A stretch of DNA of 64,000 nucleotides from Bacteroidales bacterium (GCA_025210735.1 JAOARD010000011.1:1-64000), one strand, 5' to 3'; counted from the first letter of the stretch, positions 35,836 to 46,644 are shown. Translations and numbers: made by a program. Notes: generated by a model not told the origin, from the sequence alone.

Positions 35836-37347
35836 TTATTGACATTGAATATGCTCAATAACTATCTTTCTTATCTCATCATGTTTTCCGTAAAGTCTTT
35901 CACTTAAATTCTCGTCGTCGTGATCTTTAAGTTTCTTAACTACATTGTCTATAACACCTTTTGGGAATACATTGTTCTTCTCAAATATTTCACGTTTTTT
36001 CGCTAGTCTGTCAGCAGACTCAAAACATGAAGTAGGAAGCTGATCTAACTCAGAAAGTCTCTGTTTGTTCTCATCTCTAAAGATATTAACATCAACATAT
36101 AACTTCTCAGCCATATCAAGAGCATTATCCATTTCTAGTCCGTGTTGCGATGCAACAACAAGACCTGAAACAAGTTTGTAGATATCCGCAGATCCATCAG
36201 AAGCTCTGAACTCTACAGTCTGTTTTCCTGTCTGCTCTTCAATAACAGAATCTTCTTGTGGGTTAGCATCAAAGATCATGTTGTTAGTACCACTCCATCC
36301 AAGCGGAACACGTACAAGAACAGATCTGTTTCTATCACCCCAACAGATATTTGTAGGAGCTTCCTGATGAGGAACAAGACGTAAGTATGATGTTGGTATT
36401 GTGTTTCCGAATGCGGTAATAGCATCTGAAGCATCAAGTATTCCTGCAATCATTTTTCTTGCAGTATCACTTAATCTGCCATCTTCAACCATTATGTTCT
36501 TACCGTCTTTTTCAAGCAACATATGAATATGCAGACCACTACCAGCCTTACCTACAGTAATTTTTGGTGCAAAACTTATCTCAACACCATACTGATAACT
36601 AAGCATACGTAATAACCACTTAGCAACTACCATCTGATCAACAGCATCTTCTACAACACAAGGAAGGAACTCTATCTCTTGTTGCTCAAACGACTCTGTT
36701 TCAGTTGAAAAGTTACCTACTTCAGAGTGAGCATACTTAACCTTACCACCACACTGAGCAATAATTTTTGTAGCTTCAACTCTAAAATCTTCAAACTTAG
36801 CATATGGCTTTGATGCGTGATATCCCTTCTGATCAACAGCAGGATACAGATCCTCTTTTGAAGAGTTAACATAATACTCAAGCTCACCTAAAGCTTTAAA
36901 TACATAACCTGTAGACTTCTTAAACTCTTCGTGTGCTTTTCTAAGAATATACTCAGGTGCACTCTCAAGAGGTTTACCCTCATTGTTGTAGAAGCTACAA
37001 AGTATCTCTAATGTTGGAGTCTCTGTAAACGGATTAACAAAAGCTGTTTTATATCTTGGAACAACATATAAGTCACTTGATCCGGCCTCAATAAATGAGA
37101 ACAAACTAGAACCATCAACTCTCTCTCCTCCTGAAAGAACTGTGTCAAGATGAGCTTTGCTTGTGATTACAAAATTCAGAGTTTTAAGCTTACCATCCTC
37201 AGCTACATATCTGAAGTTAAGCATCTCAATTTCATACTCCTCAACAAAGTTTATTATGTCAGCCTTAGTAAATTTATCTGTAGGCTTTTTAATATATTGA
37301 ACCAGCGGGTTCGGATTTAATAAAATTTCTGAATCTCTCATATCCAT
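35836..37347 (-). CDS. glnA: Glutamine synthetase (type I fold)
   Basis: It forms glutamine from glutamate, ammonia and ATP. The beta-grasp domain (residues about 30-115) contains the catalytic-loop-like segment ERVDGSSLFSFIEAGSSD. The catalytic domain has ELEYYV, QQEIEFLP, GSGLHIHM, a WGDRNRSVLVRVPLG substrate segment and the metal-site segment KQTVEFRASDGSADIYKLVS. I chose ATG 37347, giving 503 residues; an earlier TTG at 37362 and an ATG at 37341 are alternatives. The NRSAS-type loop is changed here (NRSVLVR), marking a divergent Bacteroidota group. It is downstream of a small outer-membrane protein on the same strand. Confidence 0.88.
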   Translation of the reverse strand: MDMRDSEILLNPNPLVQYIKKPTDKFTKADIINFVEEYEIEMLNFRYVAEDGKLKTLNFVITSKAHLDTVLSGGERVDGSSLFSFIEAGSSDLYVVPRYKTAFVNPFTETPTLEILCSFYNNEGKPLESAPEYILRKAHEEFKKSTGYVFKALGELEYYVNSSKEDLYPAVDQKGYHASKPYAKFEDFRVEATKIIAQCGGKVKYAHSEVGNFSTETESFEQQEIEFLPCVVEDAVDQMVVAKWLLRMLSYQYGVEISFAPKITVGKAGSGLHIHMLLEKDGKNIMVEDGRLSDTARKMIAGILDASDAITAFGNTIPTSYLRLVPHQEAPTNICWGDRNRSVLVRVPLGWSGTNNMIFDANPQEDSVIEEQTGKQTVEFRASDGSADIYKLVSGLVVASQHGLEMDNALDMAEKLYVDVNIFRDENKQRLSELDQLPTSCFESADRLAKKREIFEKNNVFPKGVIDNVVKKLKDHDDENLSERLYGKHDEIRKIVIEHIQCQ

Positions 37348-37472
37348 ACTTTTTTTTAACAAAATAGGATGTAAAATAAGCTAATATTCTTTTAACTATA
37401 GATGTTAGCAAACATATTTTTTTGAAATTATTGTATATTTTACAACAAAATCCTTTTTGAGAACATCAGTAA

Positions 37473-37979
37473 TTAGAATTTTAAAACCAAACCTGCTCTT
37501 GCATTAACAGTTCCATCAGCACCACCACCAAGTTCAAGGTTTGCACCAATAGTCTTTTTAAAATAGTATGTGGCTCCTACAAAAGGTTCAAAAACAGCTT
37601 CTGTATTTCTGTTAGAGAGCTCATCCGGCGATGCCCAGAATCTTAAACCAAGATCAAGTCCGCCATACAGATCAAGATTCGGAAGCGGGCTTATCCATTC
37701 GTTTACATGAAACAGACCACTTGCAACAAAAGAGAACCCTGTATAACTATAAGTGTTTCCTCTGGATGTTACAGGATCTGTGAATAACCCAAGTTTAGCT
37801 CCAACATCAATTCTTTTTGTGAAAGTATAGTAACCTCCTACATTTACAATGTTAAATCCATTGTCAGATGTAACCCCTGTACTTAATATACCCTTTATTG
37901 TTCCTGGTTTATCTCCTTTTGCATGGAGCGGCATAGCCATTACCAGGGCTAATAGTGATAGTGCAATAAAATGTCTCAT
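37473..37979 (-). CDS. Small outer-membrane beta-barrel protein
   Basis: A 168-residue protein with a signal peptide ending ALVMAMPLHA. The mature chain consists of short amphipathic beta strands (GYYTFTKRIDVGAKLGLF, YSYTGFSFVASGLFHV, GATYYFKKTIGANLELGGG) and ends in GLVLKF, the usual outer-membrane barrel end. I chose ATG 37979 so that the signal peptide begins MRHFIALSLLAL; the longer frame adds 16 unrelated residues. The exact family is not recognised. Its 125-base gap to glnA gives weak evidence of an operon. Confidence 0.7.
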   Translation of the reverse strand: MRHFIALSLLALVMAMPLHAKGDKPGTIKGILSTGVTSDNGFNIVNVGGYYTFTKRIDVGAKLGLFTDPVTSRGNTYSYTGFSFVASGLFHVNEWISPLPNLDLYGGLDLGLRFWASPDELSNRNTEAVFEPFVGATYYFKKTIGANLELGGGADGTVNARAGLVLKF

Positions 37980-38085
37980 ATTGTTATGTGTTTTTGTTAT
38001 AAAATGCTTGTTAAATACTATATACAACTTAAATAAGTAACGATAATAGAAATACTGTGATGCATAATTGATCCTTAAAAATAAC

Positions 38086-38093
38086 TATTTTTG
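38086..38093 (+). promoter_or_regulatory. -7 box before the lipase gene
   Basis: TATTTTTG matches TAnnTTTG. It overlaps the TTG at 38091 and so supports the later ATG (38109) as the start of translation. Confidence 0.45.
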
Positions 38094-38108
38094 TATAAAA
38101 ATATTGTT

Positions 38109-38942
38109 ATGCCGATTGATAATACAAACCTTGTAACCAGCGATAATTTAAACCTGCATGTTTATAAATGGTCAGAAACAGATTGTAACAGAGGTGTTAT
38201 TGCAATTGTGCATGGTATAGGAGAGCATGGATTCAGATATGATCATGTGGCAAAGTATTTTGTTAAAGCTGGTTATATTGTTTATGCTTTTGATTACAGA
38301 GGACATGGAAGATCGTCAGGGAAAAGAGGGTTTGTAAATTGTTACAACGAGTTACTTGATGATGTAGATCTGTTTATAGACCATATAAAGATTGATAATC
38401 CGCAATCTAAAATAGTTCTGTATGGTCATAGTCTGGGTGGGAATATTGTTACCAGATATACTCTTGAGCGACATAACAGGCATAATAGTATGATTGTAAC
38501 ATCCCCATGGTTTGGACTTGCCAATGAAATACCGGGTGTTATTATATTGCTGCTCAAGATGTTGTGTAAGGTTGATCGTAATATGATTATAAGATCATTT
38601 CTTAATATAAAACATCTGTCTCATGATAGAGTAGAGGTTGAGAAATATAAAAACGACAAACTTGTACACAATAAAGTATCTTTAAATCTTCTTTTAGGAG
38701 GGATTGAATCTGCAAAATTAATAATGAATAGTGCTGGTAAAATAAAGATGCCTGTGTTATTAACTCATGGAGATTCAGATAAAATAACGTCTGCAGCTTG
38801 TAGTAAGAAATTTGCAGATAAATCAGAAGAAAATCTTACATTCAAAGAGTGGCCAGGAATGTATCATGAGCTGCACAATGAATCTGAAAAAGAGACAGTG
38901 CTTTGCTATATAAAAAACTGGATTGAATCTGTGGACGCATAA
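38109..38942 (+). CDS. Alpha/beta hydrolase, monoacylglycerol-lipase-like
   Basis: A 277-residue serine hydrolase of the Hydrolase_4 (lysophospholipase/monoacylglycerol lipase) type. Motifs are the oxyanion segment VHGIGEHGFRYDHVAKYF, FDYRGHGRSSGKRGF, the nucleophile elbow YGHSLGGN, the acid LLTHGDSDKITS, and the histidine in WPGMYHELHNE. No signal peptide, so it is probably cytoplasmic. Substrate is unknown beyond a family preference for lipid esters. The GSCFA gene follows after 56 bases. Confidence 0.85.
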   Translation: MPIDNTNLVTSDNLNLHVYKWSETDCNRGVIAIVHGIGEHGFRYDHVAKYFVKAGYIVYAFDYRGHGRSSGKRGFVNCYNELLDDVDLFIDHIKIDNPQSKIVLYGHSLGGNIVTRYTLERHNRHNSMIVTSPWFGLANEIPGVIILLLKMLCKVDRNMIIRSFLNIKHLSHDRVEVEKYKNDKLVHNKVSLNLLLGGIESAKLIMNSAGKIKMPVLLTHGDSDKITSAACSKKFADKSEENLTFKEWPGMYHELHNESEKETVLCYIKNWIESVDA

Positions 38943-38998
38943 ATTAAGCATAAAACACCATTATGTTGGAGTCATTTTGCAAATGAAAATTTAAACGT

Positions 38999-39982
38999 AT
39001 GAATTTCAGAACAACAATTGATATAGAGGATAGTAAGTTTAATATTGAGTATAAATCTAATATTCTGTTTATCGGTTCATGTTTCTCCAACAACATTGGA
39101 GGAAAGGTTGAATCGGCAAGATTCAATACACTTTTAAACCCTTTTGGTGTGTTGTATAACCCTGTTTCAGTAAAAAATTCATTAGAGATTCTTATGAACA
39201 GAGATATGTTTAATGAATCTGATGTTCATAACTATAATGGACTTTATTACAGTTACTATCATCATAGTAGTTTTTCAGGAACCAATAAAGATGAGGTTAT
39301 TAGTAATATAAACAGCTCTATAGAGGCAGGGCATGAATTCCTGAAGAACGCAGATGTACTGTTTATTACATTTGGTACTGCCAGAGTTTATGAACTTTGG
39401 GCAACAGGTAATGTGGTTAGTAACTGTCATAAACAACCTGCTAAATTGTTTAATAACAGATTACTATCAGTAGACTCTATTGTGAATGACTATGTTGGTT
39501 TTATTAATAATCTAAAACGCTTTAATCCTAAAATAAATATTGTATTTACAGTAAGTCCGGTAAGGCACTGGAAGGATGGAGCTGTTGGTAATCAGATTAG
39601 CAAATCTACATTGATACTTGCTGTTAATAAATTGGTAGAAGAGTTTGATAATGTTTCATATTTTCCATCGTATGAAATTGTTATGGATGATCTCAGAGAT
39701 TATAGGTTTTATGCTGATGATATGTTGCACCCGGCTGAGTTTGCAGTAAACTATATATGGGAGTTATTCTCAGACAGATATTTTTCACAAAAAACAAAAA
39801 GAGATATACTGTCTGTACACAAACTTGTTAAAGCCTCTGAACACAGACCTTATAACCCGGATACACCGCAACACCAGAAATTCATTAATAAAAGTCTAAT
39901 TCAGGCAGACAAACTGGAAGAAGATCTGGGAATTGATCTGTCAGCAATAAAAAAGCAGCTCCGTAAATATTTACAGAGCTGA
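38999..39982 (+). CDS. GSCFA family protein
   Basis: A 327-residue protein with the family-naming motif FIGSCFSNNIGGK near residue 23, then NPFGVLYNPVS, LFITFGTARVYEL, FTVSPVRHW and YFPSYEIVMDDLRDYRFYAD followed by DMLHP. GSCFA proteins have an SGNH-like hydrolase look: the Ser in GSCF and the D-x-x-HP pair at the end would be catalytic. The substrate is unknown; an esterase or acyltransferase acting on glycans is a reasonable guess. No signal peptide. It lies between the lipase and convergent kdsB. Confidence 0.88.
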   Translation: MNFRTTIDIEDSKFNIEYKSNILFIGSCFSNNIGGKVESARFNTLLNPFGVLYNPVSVKNSLEILMNRDMFNESDVHNYNGLYYSYYHHSSFSGTNKDEVISNINSSIEAGHEFLKNADVLFITFGTARVYELWATGNVVSNCHKQPAKLFNNRLLSVDSIVNDYVGFINNLKRFNPKINIVFTVSPVRHWKDGAVGNQISKSTLILAVNKLVEEFDNVSYFPSYEIVMDDLRDYRFYADDMLHPAEFAVNYIWELFSDRYFSQKTKRDILSVHKLVKASEHRPYNPDTPQHQKFINKSLIQADKLEEDLGIDLSAIKKQLRKYLQS

Positions 39983-39991
39983 TGAATATTG

Positions 39992-40726
39992 TTATTGGAT
40001 TACCTTTTTAAGATCATCCGGGGTATCAATACCAATGGTCTCTATGGTTGTTACAGCTGTTTTTATTGTGAAACCATTCTCTATCCATCTGTTCTGCTCA
40101 AGTGATTCAGCCTTCTCAATTGCAGAGGGCTTTAGCTTACAGATATCTTTTAATGTATTAAATCGGTATGCATAAAGACCAATATGTTTATAAAATGTGT
40201 GTTTATCAAACCACTCATCTTTTTCACAACCTCTGATAAACGGAATAGGCCATCTGCTGAAATATATTGCACTCTTATCTGTTCTGGTAATAACCTTAGG
40301 TTTATTCTCGTCAAACAGATCATCAGTAGACTCAATCTTCTTAATAAGAGTAGCTATTTCTGTATCTCTATCGTTAAAACAATCTTTTAATAAACCTAGT
40401 TGTTCCGGTTGTATAAATGGCTCATCGCCTTGTATGTTAACAACAACATCAAATAACTCACCACTATCAAATGCTTTTATTGCAGCTTCGCAACATCTGT
40501 CAGTTCCGCTCTGATGATCAGCTGATGTCATAACAACATTACCACCAAAACGTTTTACTTCGTCAGCAATTCTATTATCGTCAGTGGCAACAAGAACCTT
40601 ATCAAAGGCCTTAACAGCCTGATTATATACCAACTCTATCATTGAGTTGTCTCCTATCTTTACCAGAGGTTTGCCCGGGAATCGTGTTGATGCGTATCTT
40701 GCTGGAATTATTCCAATGAATTTCAT
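39992..40726 (-). CDS. kdsB: 3-deoxy-manno-octulosonate cytidylyltransferase
   Basis: It activates Kdo as CMP-Kdo for lipid A-core assembly. At 244 residues it is complete. Motifs are IIPARYASTRFPGKPL at the N-terminus, VATDDNRIADEVKRFGG, SGTDRCCEA, VVNIQGDEPFI, KHIGLYAYR and EQNRWIENGF. Cytoplasmic. Its start is next to a leader element copy. It is a single gene, convergent with GSCFA. Confidence 0.97.
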   Translation of the reverse strand: MKFIGIIPARYASTRFPGKPLVKIGDNSMIELVYNQAVKAFDKVLVATDDNRIADEVKRFGGNVVMTSADHQSGTDRCCEAAIKAFDSGELFDVVVNIQGDEPFIQPEQLGLLKDCFNDRDTEIATLIKKIESTDDLFDENKPKVITRTDKSAIYFSRWPIPFIRGCEKDEWFDKHTFYKHIGLYAYRFNTLKDICKLKPSAIEKAESLEQNRWIENGFTIKTAVTTIETIGIDTPDDLKKVIQ

Positions 40727-40816
40727 ATATCTAAAATTTGTTTTTTACAGGTTATATGGAGCTTACATTAATGATAACCATTGTATTTGAATGGCCATTC
40801 TCATGTCTTGCTTCAT
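40727..40816 (-). repeat. Leader element, copy 5 (before kdsB)
   Basis: On the minus strand it starts ATGAAGCAAGACATGAGAAT, contains the perfect palindrome GAATGGCCATTC where copy 4 has AATGATCATT, and continues with AAGCTCCATATAACCTG. It ends at the kdsB ATG after 90 bases. The changed palindrome keeps pairing, which suggests a structured RNA. Confidence 0.7.
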
Positions 40817-41039
40817 TTAAATGTATTTTATATTCAGTTATCAAGCTGTCATATACTTTCTTATTAGATATTACAATTGCATATATCAGACAAGCAGTAA
40901 TATTTGATACAAATATATGCAGCAATATTAAATTTTTATAAAAAAGAATAAAAACGGTTACTTAGCATGGATATTTAGTTGCTATATTGTAATTTTGTCA
41001 GTTAAGCAGAATTAATGTCATGTTTTTATAATAGCTTAA
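40817..41039. other. AT-rich divergent promoter region
   Basis: Gap between the kdsB leader and the sigma-54 activator gene. No gene is supported. TAATTTTG at 40990-40997 fits the -7 consensus for the activator gene, whose ATG is 43 bases further on. Confidence 0.45.
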
Positions 41040-42290
41040 ATGAATTTACAGTCAGTAAAACAACGATTTGGAATAATAGGTAATTCGGAAGGACTTAACC
41101 GGGCAATAAACATAGCCTATCAGGTTGCACCAACTGATCTGTCGGTGTTAATAACCGGAGAGAGTGGTGTGGGAAAAGAGAGCTTTCCGAAGATAATACA
41201 CCAATATAGTGCCAGGAAACATGGTTCATATATTGCTGTAAACTGTGGTGCTATACCAGAAGGAACTATTGATTCTGAATTGTTTGGTCATGAAAAGGGA
41301 GCTTTTACAGGAGCAACAGATAGCCGTAAAGGATATTTTGAGGTTGCTGATGGAGGCACAATTTTTCTTGATGAGGTTGCTGAGTTGCCAATGTCTACAC
41401 AGGTTAGGTTGTTAAGAGTACTGGAGACGGGTGAGTTTATTAAGGTTGGTTCATCAAAAGTGATGAAGACAAATGTAAGAGTAATTGCTGCAACAAATGT
41501 TGATGTTATAAAGGCTATTTCTGAGAATAAATTTCGTGAAGATCTTTATTATCGTTTAAATACTGTACCAATTTCAGTACCTTCTTTACGTGAAAGGGGA
41601 GATGATATACTACTGCTTTTCAGAAAATTTGCATATGATACTGCTGAGAAATACCGTATGCCTTCGATAAAACTATTGCCAGATGCTGTAGCTATTTTGC
41701 AGAATTTCAGATGGCCGGGTAATATACGTCAGCTAAAGAATGTGGCAGAACAAATATCTGTAATAGAACAGGAGAGAGAGATTGATGCTGGTATTGTTCG
41801 CAGATATCTTCCGGATTATAACCCATCAAAAAACCTGCCTGCAATATATGGTGGTGGTGCAAGTGTAGATGAAAAAACATTTGCTTCAGAAAGAGAGATT
41901 TTGTACAAGATACTCTTTGATATGAAGAATGATATGAATGATTTGAAGAAACTTGTTTACGAGATGATGGAGAGCAGAACTGAAGGGGCATTTGATATTA
42001 ATGAGGAGCAGGCCGGAATGATCAGAAAATTGTATAATGATAAAGAACAACCTGTTGATTTTACACCAACAATATCAAATCCGGTAACCTTTGAGAAAAA
42101 GATTACAGAGGATGATGTTATACAGGATACAGAAGAGGTTATTGAGGAGTCATTATCGCTTGAAGAGAAAGAGAAAGAGTTAATAGTTAAAGCTCTGGAG
42201 AAGCATGGCGGAAAGAGAAAACTTGCTGCTCAGGAGTTGGGTATTTCAGAACGTACCCTGTATAGAAAAATTAAGGAGTTGAAAGTTTAA
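41040..42290 (+). CDS. Sigma-54-dependent transcriptional activator
   Basis: A 416-residue AAA+ activator of RNA polymerase-sigma-54. Walker A is GESGVGKES (about residue 41). The sigma-54 contact loop GAFTGATDS is intact, Walker B is GGTIFLDEVAELP, and the arginine-finger region FREDLYYRLN is present. The C-terminus is a Fis-type HTH (GGKRKLAAQELGISERTLYR). There is no receiver or other N-terminal sensor domain. A poorly conserved linker of about 110 residues with an acidic stretch lies before the HTH. It heads a unit with lptE, a TPR gene and secG, a gene order I recall from other Bacteroidales. Confidence 0.95.
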   Translation: MNLQSVKQRFGIIGNSEGLNRAINIAYQVAPTDLSVLITGESGVGKESFPKIIHQYSARKHGSYIAVNCGAIPEGTIDSELFGHEKGAFTGATDSRKGYFEVADGGTIFLDEVAELPMSTQVRLLRVLETGEFIKVGSSKVMKTNVRVIAATNVDVIKAISENKFREDLYYRLNTVPISVPSLRERGDDILLLFRKFAYDTAEKYRMPSIKLLPDAVAILQNFRWPGNIRQLKNVAEQISVIEQEREIDAGIVRRYLPDYNPSKNLPAIYGGGASVDEKTFASEREILYKILFDMKNDMNDLKKLVYEMMESRTEGAFDINEEQAGMIRKLYNDKEQPVDFTPTISNPVTFEKKITEDDVIQDTEEVIEESLSLEEKEKELIVKALEKHGGKRKLAAQELGISERTLYRKIKELKV

Positions 42291-42301
42291 TATGTGAAGC
42301 A

Positions 42302-42793
42302 ATGAGAAAGATTTTATATATACCAATAATAATATTGTTACTTACAGGTTGTACTGTGGGTTATACATTTACAGGAGCGTCTATATCGGCAGATGCAAAA
42401 ACAGTGTCTATAGACTATTTTGTAAACAGAACGGCATTTGCACCATCCTTTGGCGATGATTTTACAGATGCTTTGCGTAATAAGTTTAGTTCGCAGACAA
42501 GACTGGATTTAATATCTGACAATGGAGACCTTAGATTCTCAGGAGAGATAAAAGGATACGCTATTACAGCAGAAGCTGTACAAGGAAATGATATAGCGGC
42601 GCAGAACAGGCTTACTATAACAGTAAGAGTAAAGTACACAAATGTATTGACCCCGGGAGAAGACTTTGACAAAGATTTTTCTCAGTACTCTACGTATCCA
42701 AGTTCTGAGTTAGAGCCTCCTGTATCAATAGTTTCAGAGGTTATGGAGAAACTTATTGAAGATGTTTTTAACGCCTCAGTAGCAAATTGGTAA
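42302..42793 (+). CDS. lptE: LptE-like LPS-assembly lipoprotein
   Basis: A 163-residue lipoprotein with lipobox LLTGC (Cys17). LptE plugs the LptD barrel that inserts LPS in the outer membrane. The mature chain has the family pattern of Bacteroidota LptE: GYTFTGASISADAKTVSIDY, then DALRNKFSSQTRLDLIS and the strand DLRFSGEIKGY. It follows the sigma-54 activator by 11 bases and precedes the TPR gene by 22 bases. The annotation as LptE rests on sequence pattern and neighbourhood. Confidence 0.82.
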   Translation: MRKILYIPIIILLLTGCTVGYTFTGASISADAKTVSIDYFVNRTAFAPSFGDDFTDALRNKFSSQTRLDLISDNGDLRFSGEIKGYAITAEAVQGNDIAAQNRLTITVRVKYTNVLTPGEDFDKDFSQYSTYPSSELEPPVSIVSEVMEKLIEDVFNASVANW

Positions 42794-42815
42794 TTGTACT
42801 TGTAAATTTTAAAAC

Positions 42816-44048
42816 ATGAAGATAAAAGCATTAACAGAACTATTGCGTAAACCAAAAGATTTGGGATCTGGTAATATTCCTGATCTTACAAAATTAACTA
42901 CACAATATCCGTTTTTTCAGATAGCTCACATTATGTTGGCAAAATCGCTGCATAACACAGAGAGTGTTAGAAAAGACGATAAAATATTTGAGGCTGCATT
43001 ATATGCACCTGACAGATCTAAGCTTCATGATTATATCATAGATTCACTTGTTGTTGACAGTATTGTATCAGATAATATAACTGAACAGAAAGCTGAAACT
43101 ATAGTTCCTGCTGAGTCTGAGGTAATAAAAAAGGAAGAGAGTAAGGAAACTGTTGATTTAAACAATGAGGTTAAAGAAGAAGTTAAGGCAGAGGAACCGG
43201 TAATTGAGATAGAGGATAGTAGCAAAGAGGTTAGAGCAGATGTTGTTACCGAGGTGAAGTTGGAGACCGTTGAAGCTGAAACAGAAAAAGAGGAAGTTGT
43301 TGTAGAGAAGGTTGAAGTAAAAGAAGAGGTTAATGTTGTTGAGGATGTTAAAGAACAAAAACCTGTTGTTGAGGAGTTAAAAGAAACAGAGATTGAAGAG
43401 GCCGTTGAAGCAGAGATTGAGGAGAGTGTTGCCGAATCGATAGATAATGAGATAAAGAAAGAAGAGGAATTAAAAAGTGTAGATATTCCAGAAGTAACTG
43501 TTCCGGAGAAACCTGTTGATGATAACAAGGATGAGTTACTTAATGTAATGGAGGTTATCTCATCTCCTGACGAAGAGGAGATAGAGCTTTTAGATTGGAG
43601 TACGGAAGATGATGAAAAAATTTCGCTGACAAATAAGAAAGAAGCGCCCAAAGAGGAAGAGGATAGTGAAGTTATAGAGGGCTTATATTATCCTAGTGCC
43701 GATTATCTTGCTACTTTAAGTGTTACGGAAGATGAAAAGGGTGATAAAGAGACGGTTGAAAAAGAGAATTCTGCTAAAACGGTAAATGACTCAAAACTAA
43801 TTGAGGATTTTCTTAAGAGTGAACCACGCATTGTTCCTAAACCGGATTTTGACGATGGTAAAGAAGATTTGGCAGAAAGTAGTATAAAAGAAGACTCAGA
43901 AATTGTAACTGAATCGTTGGCAAAAATATACATGCAGCAGAAACTTTACGGTAAGGCTATAAATATTTATGAAAAATTAAGTTTGAAATATCCGAAAAAA
44001 AGTGCTTATTTTGCCAGTCAAATTGACAAGATCAATAAGTTAATGTAA
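42816..44048 (+). CDS. Acidic protein with C-terminal TPR-like segment
   Basis: A 410-residue protein without signal peptide. The first 75 residues are helical (LTELLRKPKDLGSGNIPDLT) with a conserved-looking YPFFQIAHIMLAKSLH segment. Residues about 90-250 are a low-complexity Glu/Val/Lys-rich region that is probably disordered or coiled. The C-terminal 45 residues (SLAKIYMQQKLYGKAINIYE) form a TPR-like helix pair. I do not recognise a characterised homologue. Its place between lptE and secG suggests an envelope role, but nothing in the chain shows one. The biased composition creates a long antisense open frame that is not a gene. Confidence 0.7.
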   Translation: MKIKALTELLRKPKDLGSGNIPDLTKLTTQYPFFQIAHIMLAKSLHNTESVRKDDKIFEAALYAPDRSKLHDYIIDSLVVDSIVSDNITEQKAETIVPAESEVIKKEESKETVDLNNEVKEEVKAEEPVIEIEDSSKEVRADVVTEVKLETVEAETEKEEVVVEKVEVKEEVNVVEDVKEQKPVVEELKETEIEEAVEAEIEESVAESIDNEIKKEEELKSVDIPEVTVPEKPVDDNKDELLNVMEVISSPDEEEIELLDWSTEDDEKISLTNKKEAPKEEEDSEVIEGLYYPSADYLATLSVTEDEKGDKETVEKENSAKTVNDSKLIEDFLKSEPRIVPKPDFDDGKEDLAESSIKEDSEIVTESLAKIYMQQKLYGKAINIYEKLSLKYPKKSAYFASQIDKINKLM

Positions 44049-44070
44049 GAAAATTAAAAATTTATAAAAA

Positions 44071-44451
44071 ATGTATATAGTTTTTTCCGTTTTAATAGCG
44101 ATAGTTAGTGTTATACTTATTCTGATTGTTTTAGTACAGAATTCTAAGGGAGGTGGATTGGCTTCAAATTTCGCATCGTCAAATCAGGTGATGGGAGTTA
44201 GAAAAACAGCTGACTTCCTTGAAAGAGCAACCTGGACTTTAGCTGTTGCTTTATTAGTTTTTAGCCTTGGTGCTAGTATGTCAATTGACAGAACAACTGT
44301 TGATAATGCAAAAAGTGCTATGGAGAAAGTAATTGACTCTGAAACACCAGCAGTAACAACAGAAGAGAATAACGATTTTAATAATGATGAAAATGCTACT
44401 GAAGAGACAGCAGAGCCTGCAAAGGAGAAGCCTGCTGAGCCAGTTCAATAG
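44071..44451 (+). CDS. secG: Protein-export membrane protein SecG
   Basis: A small inner-membrane subunit of the SecYEG translocon. Two transmembrane helices (residues about 2-22 and 52-72) flank the conserved cytoplasmic loop LVQNSKGGGLASNFASSNQV followed by MGVRKTADFLERATW. A Glu/Thr/Ala-rich tail of about 50 residues follows, as in other Bacteroidota SecG proteins. At 126 residues it is complete. It is the last gene before a strong terminator. Confidence 0.95.
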   Translation: MYIVFSVLIAIVSVILILIVLVQNSKGGGLASNFASSNQVMGVRKTADFLERATWTLAVALLVFSLGASMSIDRTTVDNAKSAMEKVIDSETPAVTTEENNDFNNDENATEETAEPAKEKPAEPVQ

Positions 44452-44473
44452 TAACAGTTAATAAGATATTCTT

Positions 44474-44507
44474 AGTGCCACTATATGACATAGTGGCACT
44501 TTTTTTA
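44474..44507 (+). terminator. Terminator after secG
   Basis: AGTGCCACTAT/ATAGTGGCACT stem, then seven T. Confidence 0.92.
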
Positions 44508-44643
44508 TGTGTAAATGTAACTATTGACAGATTAGAATTCTGATTCATAACATAATTGATAGTCAGTGTTTTTTGTTTGAGGTTATCTGGTTATTGTTTA
44601 TATTGTATTGTTAGTTTTCAGATATAATTATGTCATAAATCAT

Positions 44644-44660
44644 TTGGCACAAATTCTGTA
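44644..44660 (+). promoter_or_regulatory. Candidate sigma-54 promoter before groES-groEL
   Basis: TTGGCAC with a G-T pair exactly ten bases after the GG. The -24 half is perfect and the -12 half (CTGT) is poor. The groES ATG is about 50 bases downstream. No CIRCE-like inverted repeat was seen in this gap. Confidence 0.4.
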
Positions 44661-44709
44661 TAATTGGTACCGTAAAATTGAATTATTAATTAAAAAATAT
44701 AAAAGAGAG

Positions 44710-44976
44710 ATGTCAGTAAAAATTAGACCATTAGGAGACAGAGTGGTTATAGAACCAAAAGAGGCTGAGCAGAAAACAGCTTCTGGTATTATTATTCCTG
44801 ATTCTGCACAAGAGAAGCCACAACAAGGAACTGTAGTTGCTGTTGGTAGCGCTGATGAGATTGAGCTTAAGCCGGGAGAGGTTGTTCTTTATGGTAAGTA
44901 CGCTGGTACTGAGGTTGAAATAGAAGGTGTTAAATACCTTGTAATGAAGCAATCAGAGATATTAGCAGCTATTTAA
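44710..44976 (+). CDS. groES: Co-chaperonin GroES
   Basis: The heptameric lid of the GroEL chamber. At 88 residues from the ATG at 44710 it has KIRPLGDRVVIEPKEAEQKT at the start, the mobile loop TASGIIIPDSAQEKPQQG, and the family end GVKYLVMKQSEILAAI. I rejected an earlier start at 44608 because it adds 34 unrelated residues across the promoter region. The gap to groEL is 30 bases, so the two form the usual operon. Confidence 0.98.
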   Translation: MSVKIRPLGDRVVIEPKEAEQKTASGIIIPDSAQEKPQQGTVVAVGSADEIELKPGEVVLYGKYAGTEVEIEGVKYLVMKQSEILAAI

Positions 44977-44994
44977 TTATTACTAACAATTTAA

Positions 44995-46644
<1,650 letters not shown>

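Noticed and set aside
40738-40941. Small frame of 67 codons before the sigma-54 activator
   Set aside because: It overlaps the kdsB leader element on the opposite strand, is hydrophobic by AT-richness, and has no start context.
43031-43651. Open frame of 206 codons on the minus strand
   Set aside because: It is a mirror of the Glu/Lys/Val-rich codons of the plus-strand gene and encodes a Ser/Thr-only low-complexity chain with no start context.
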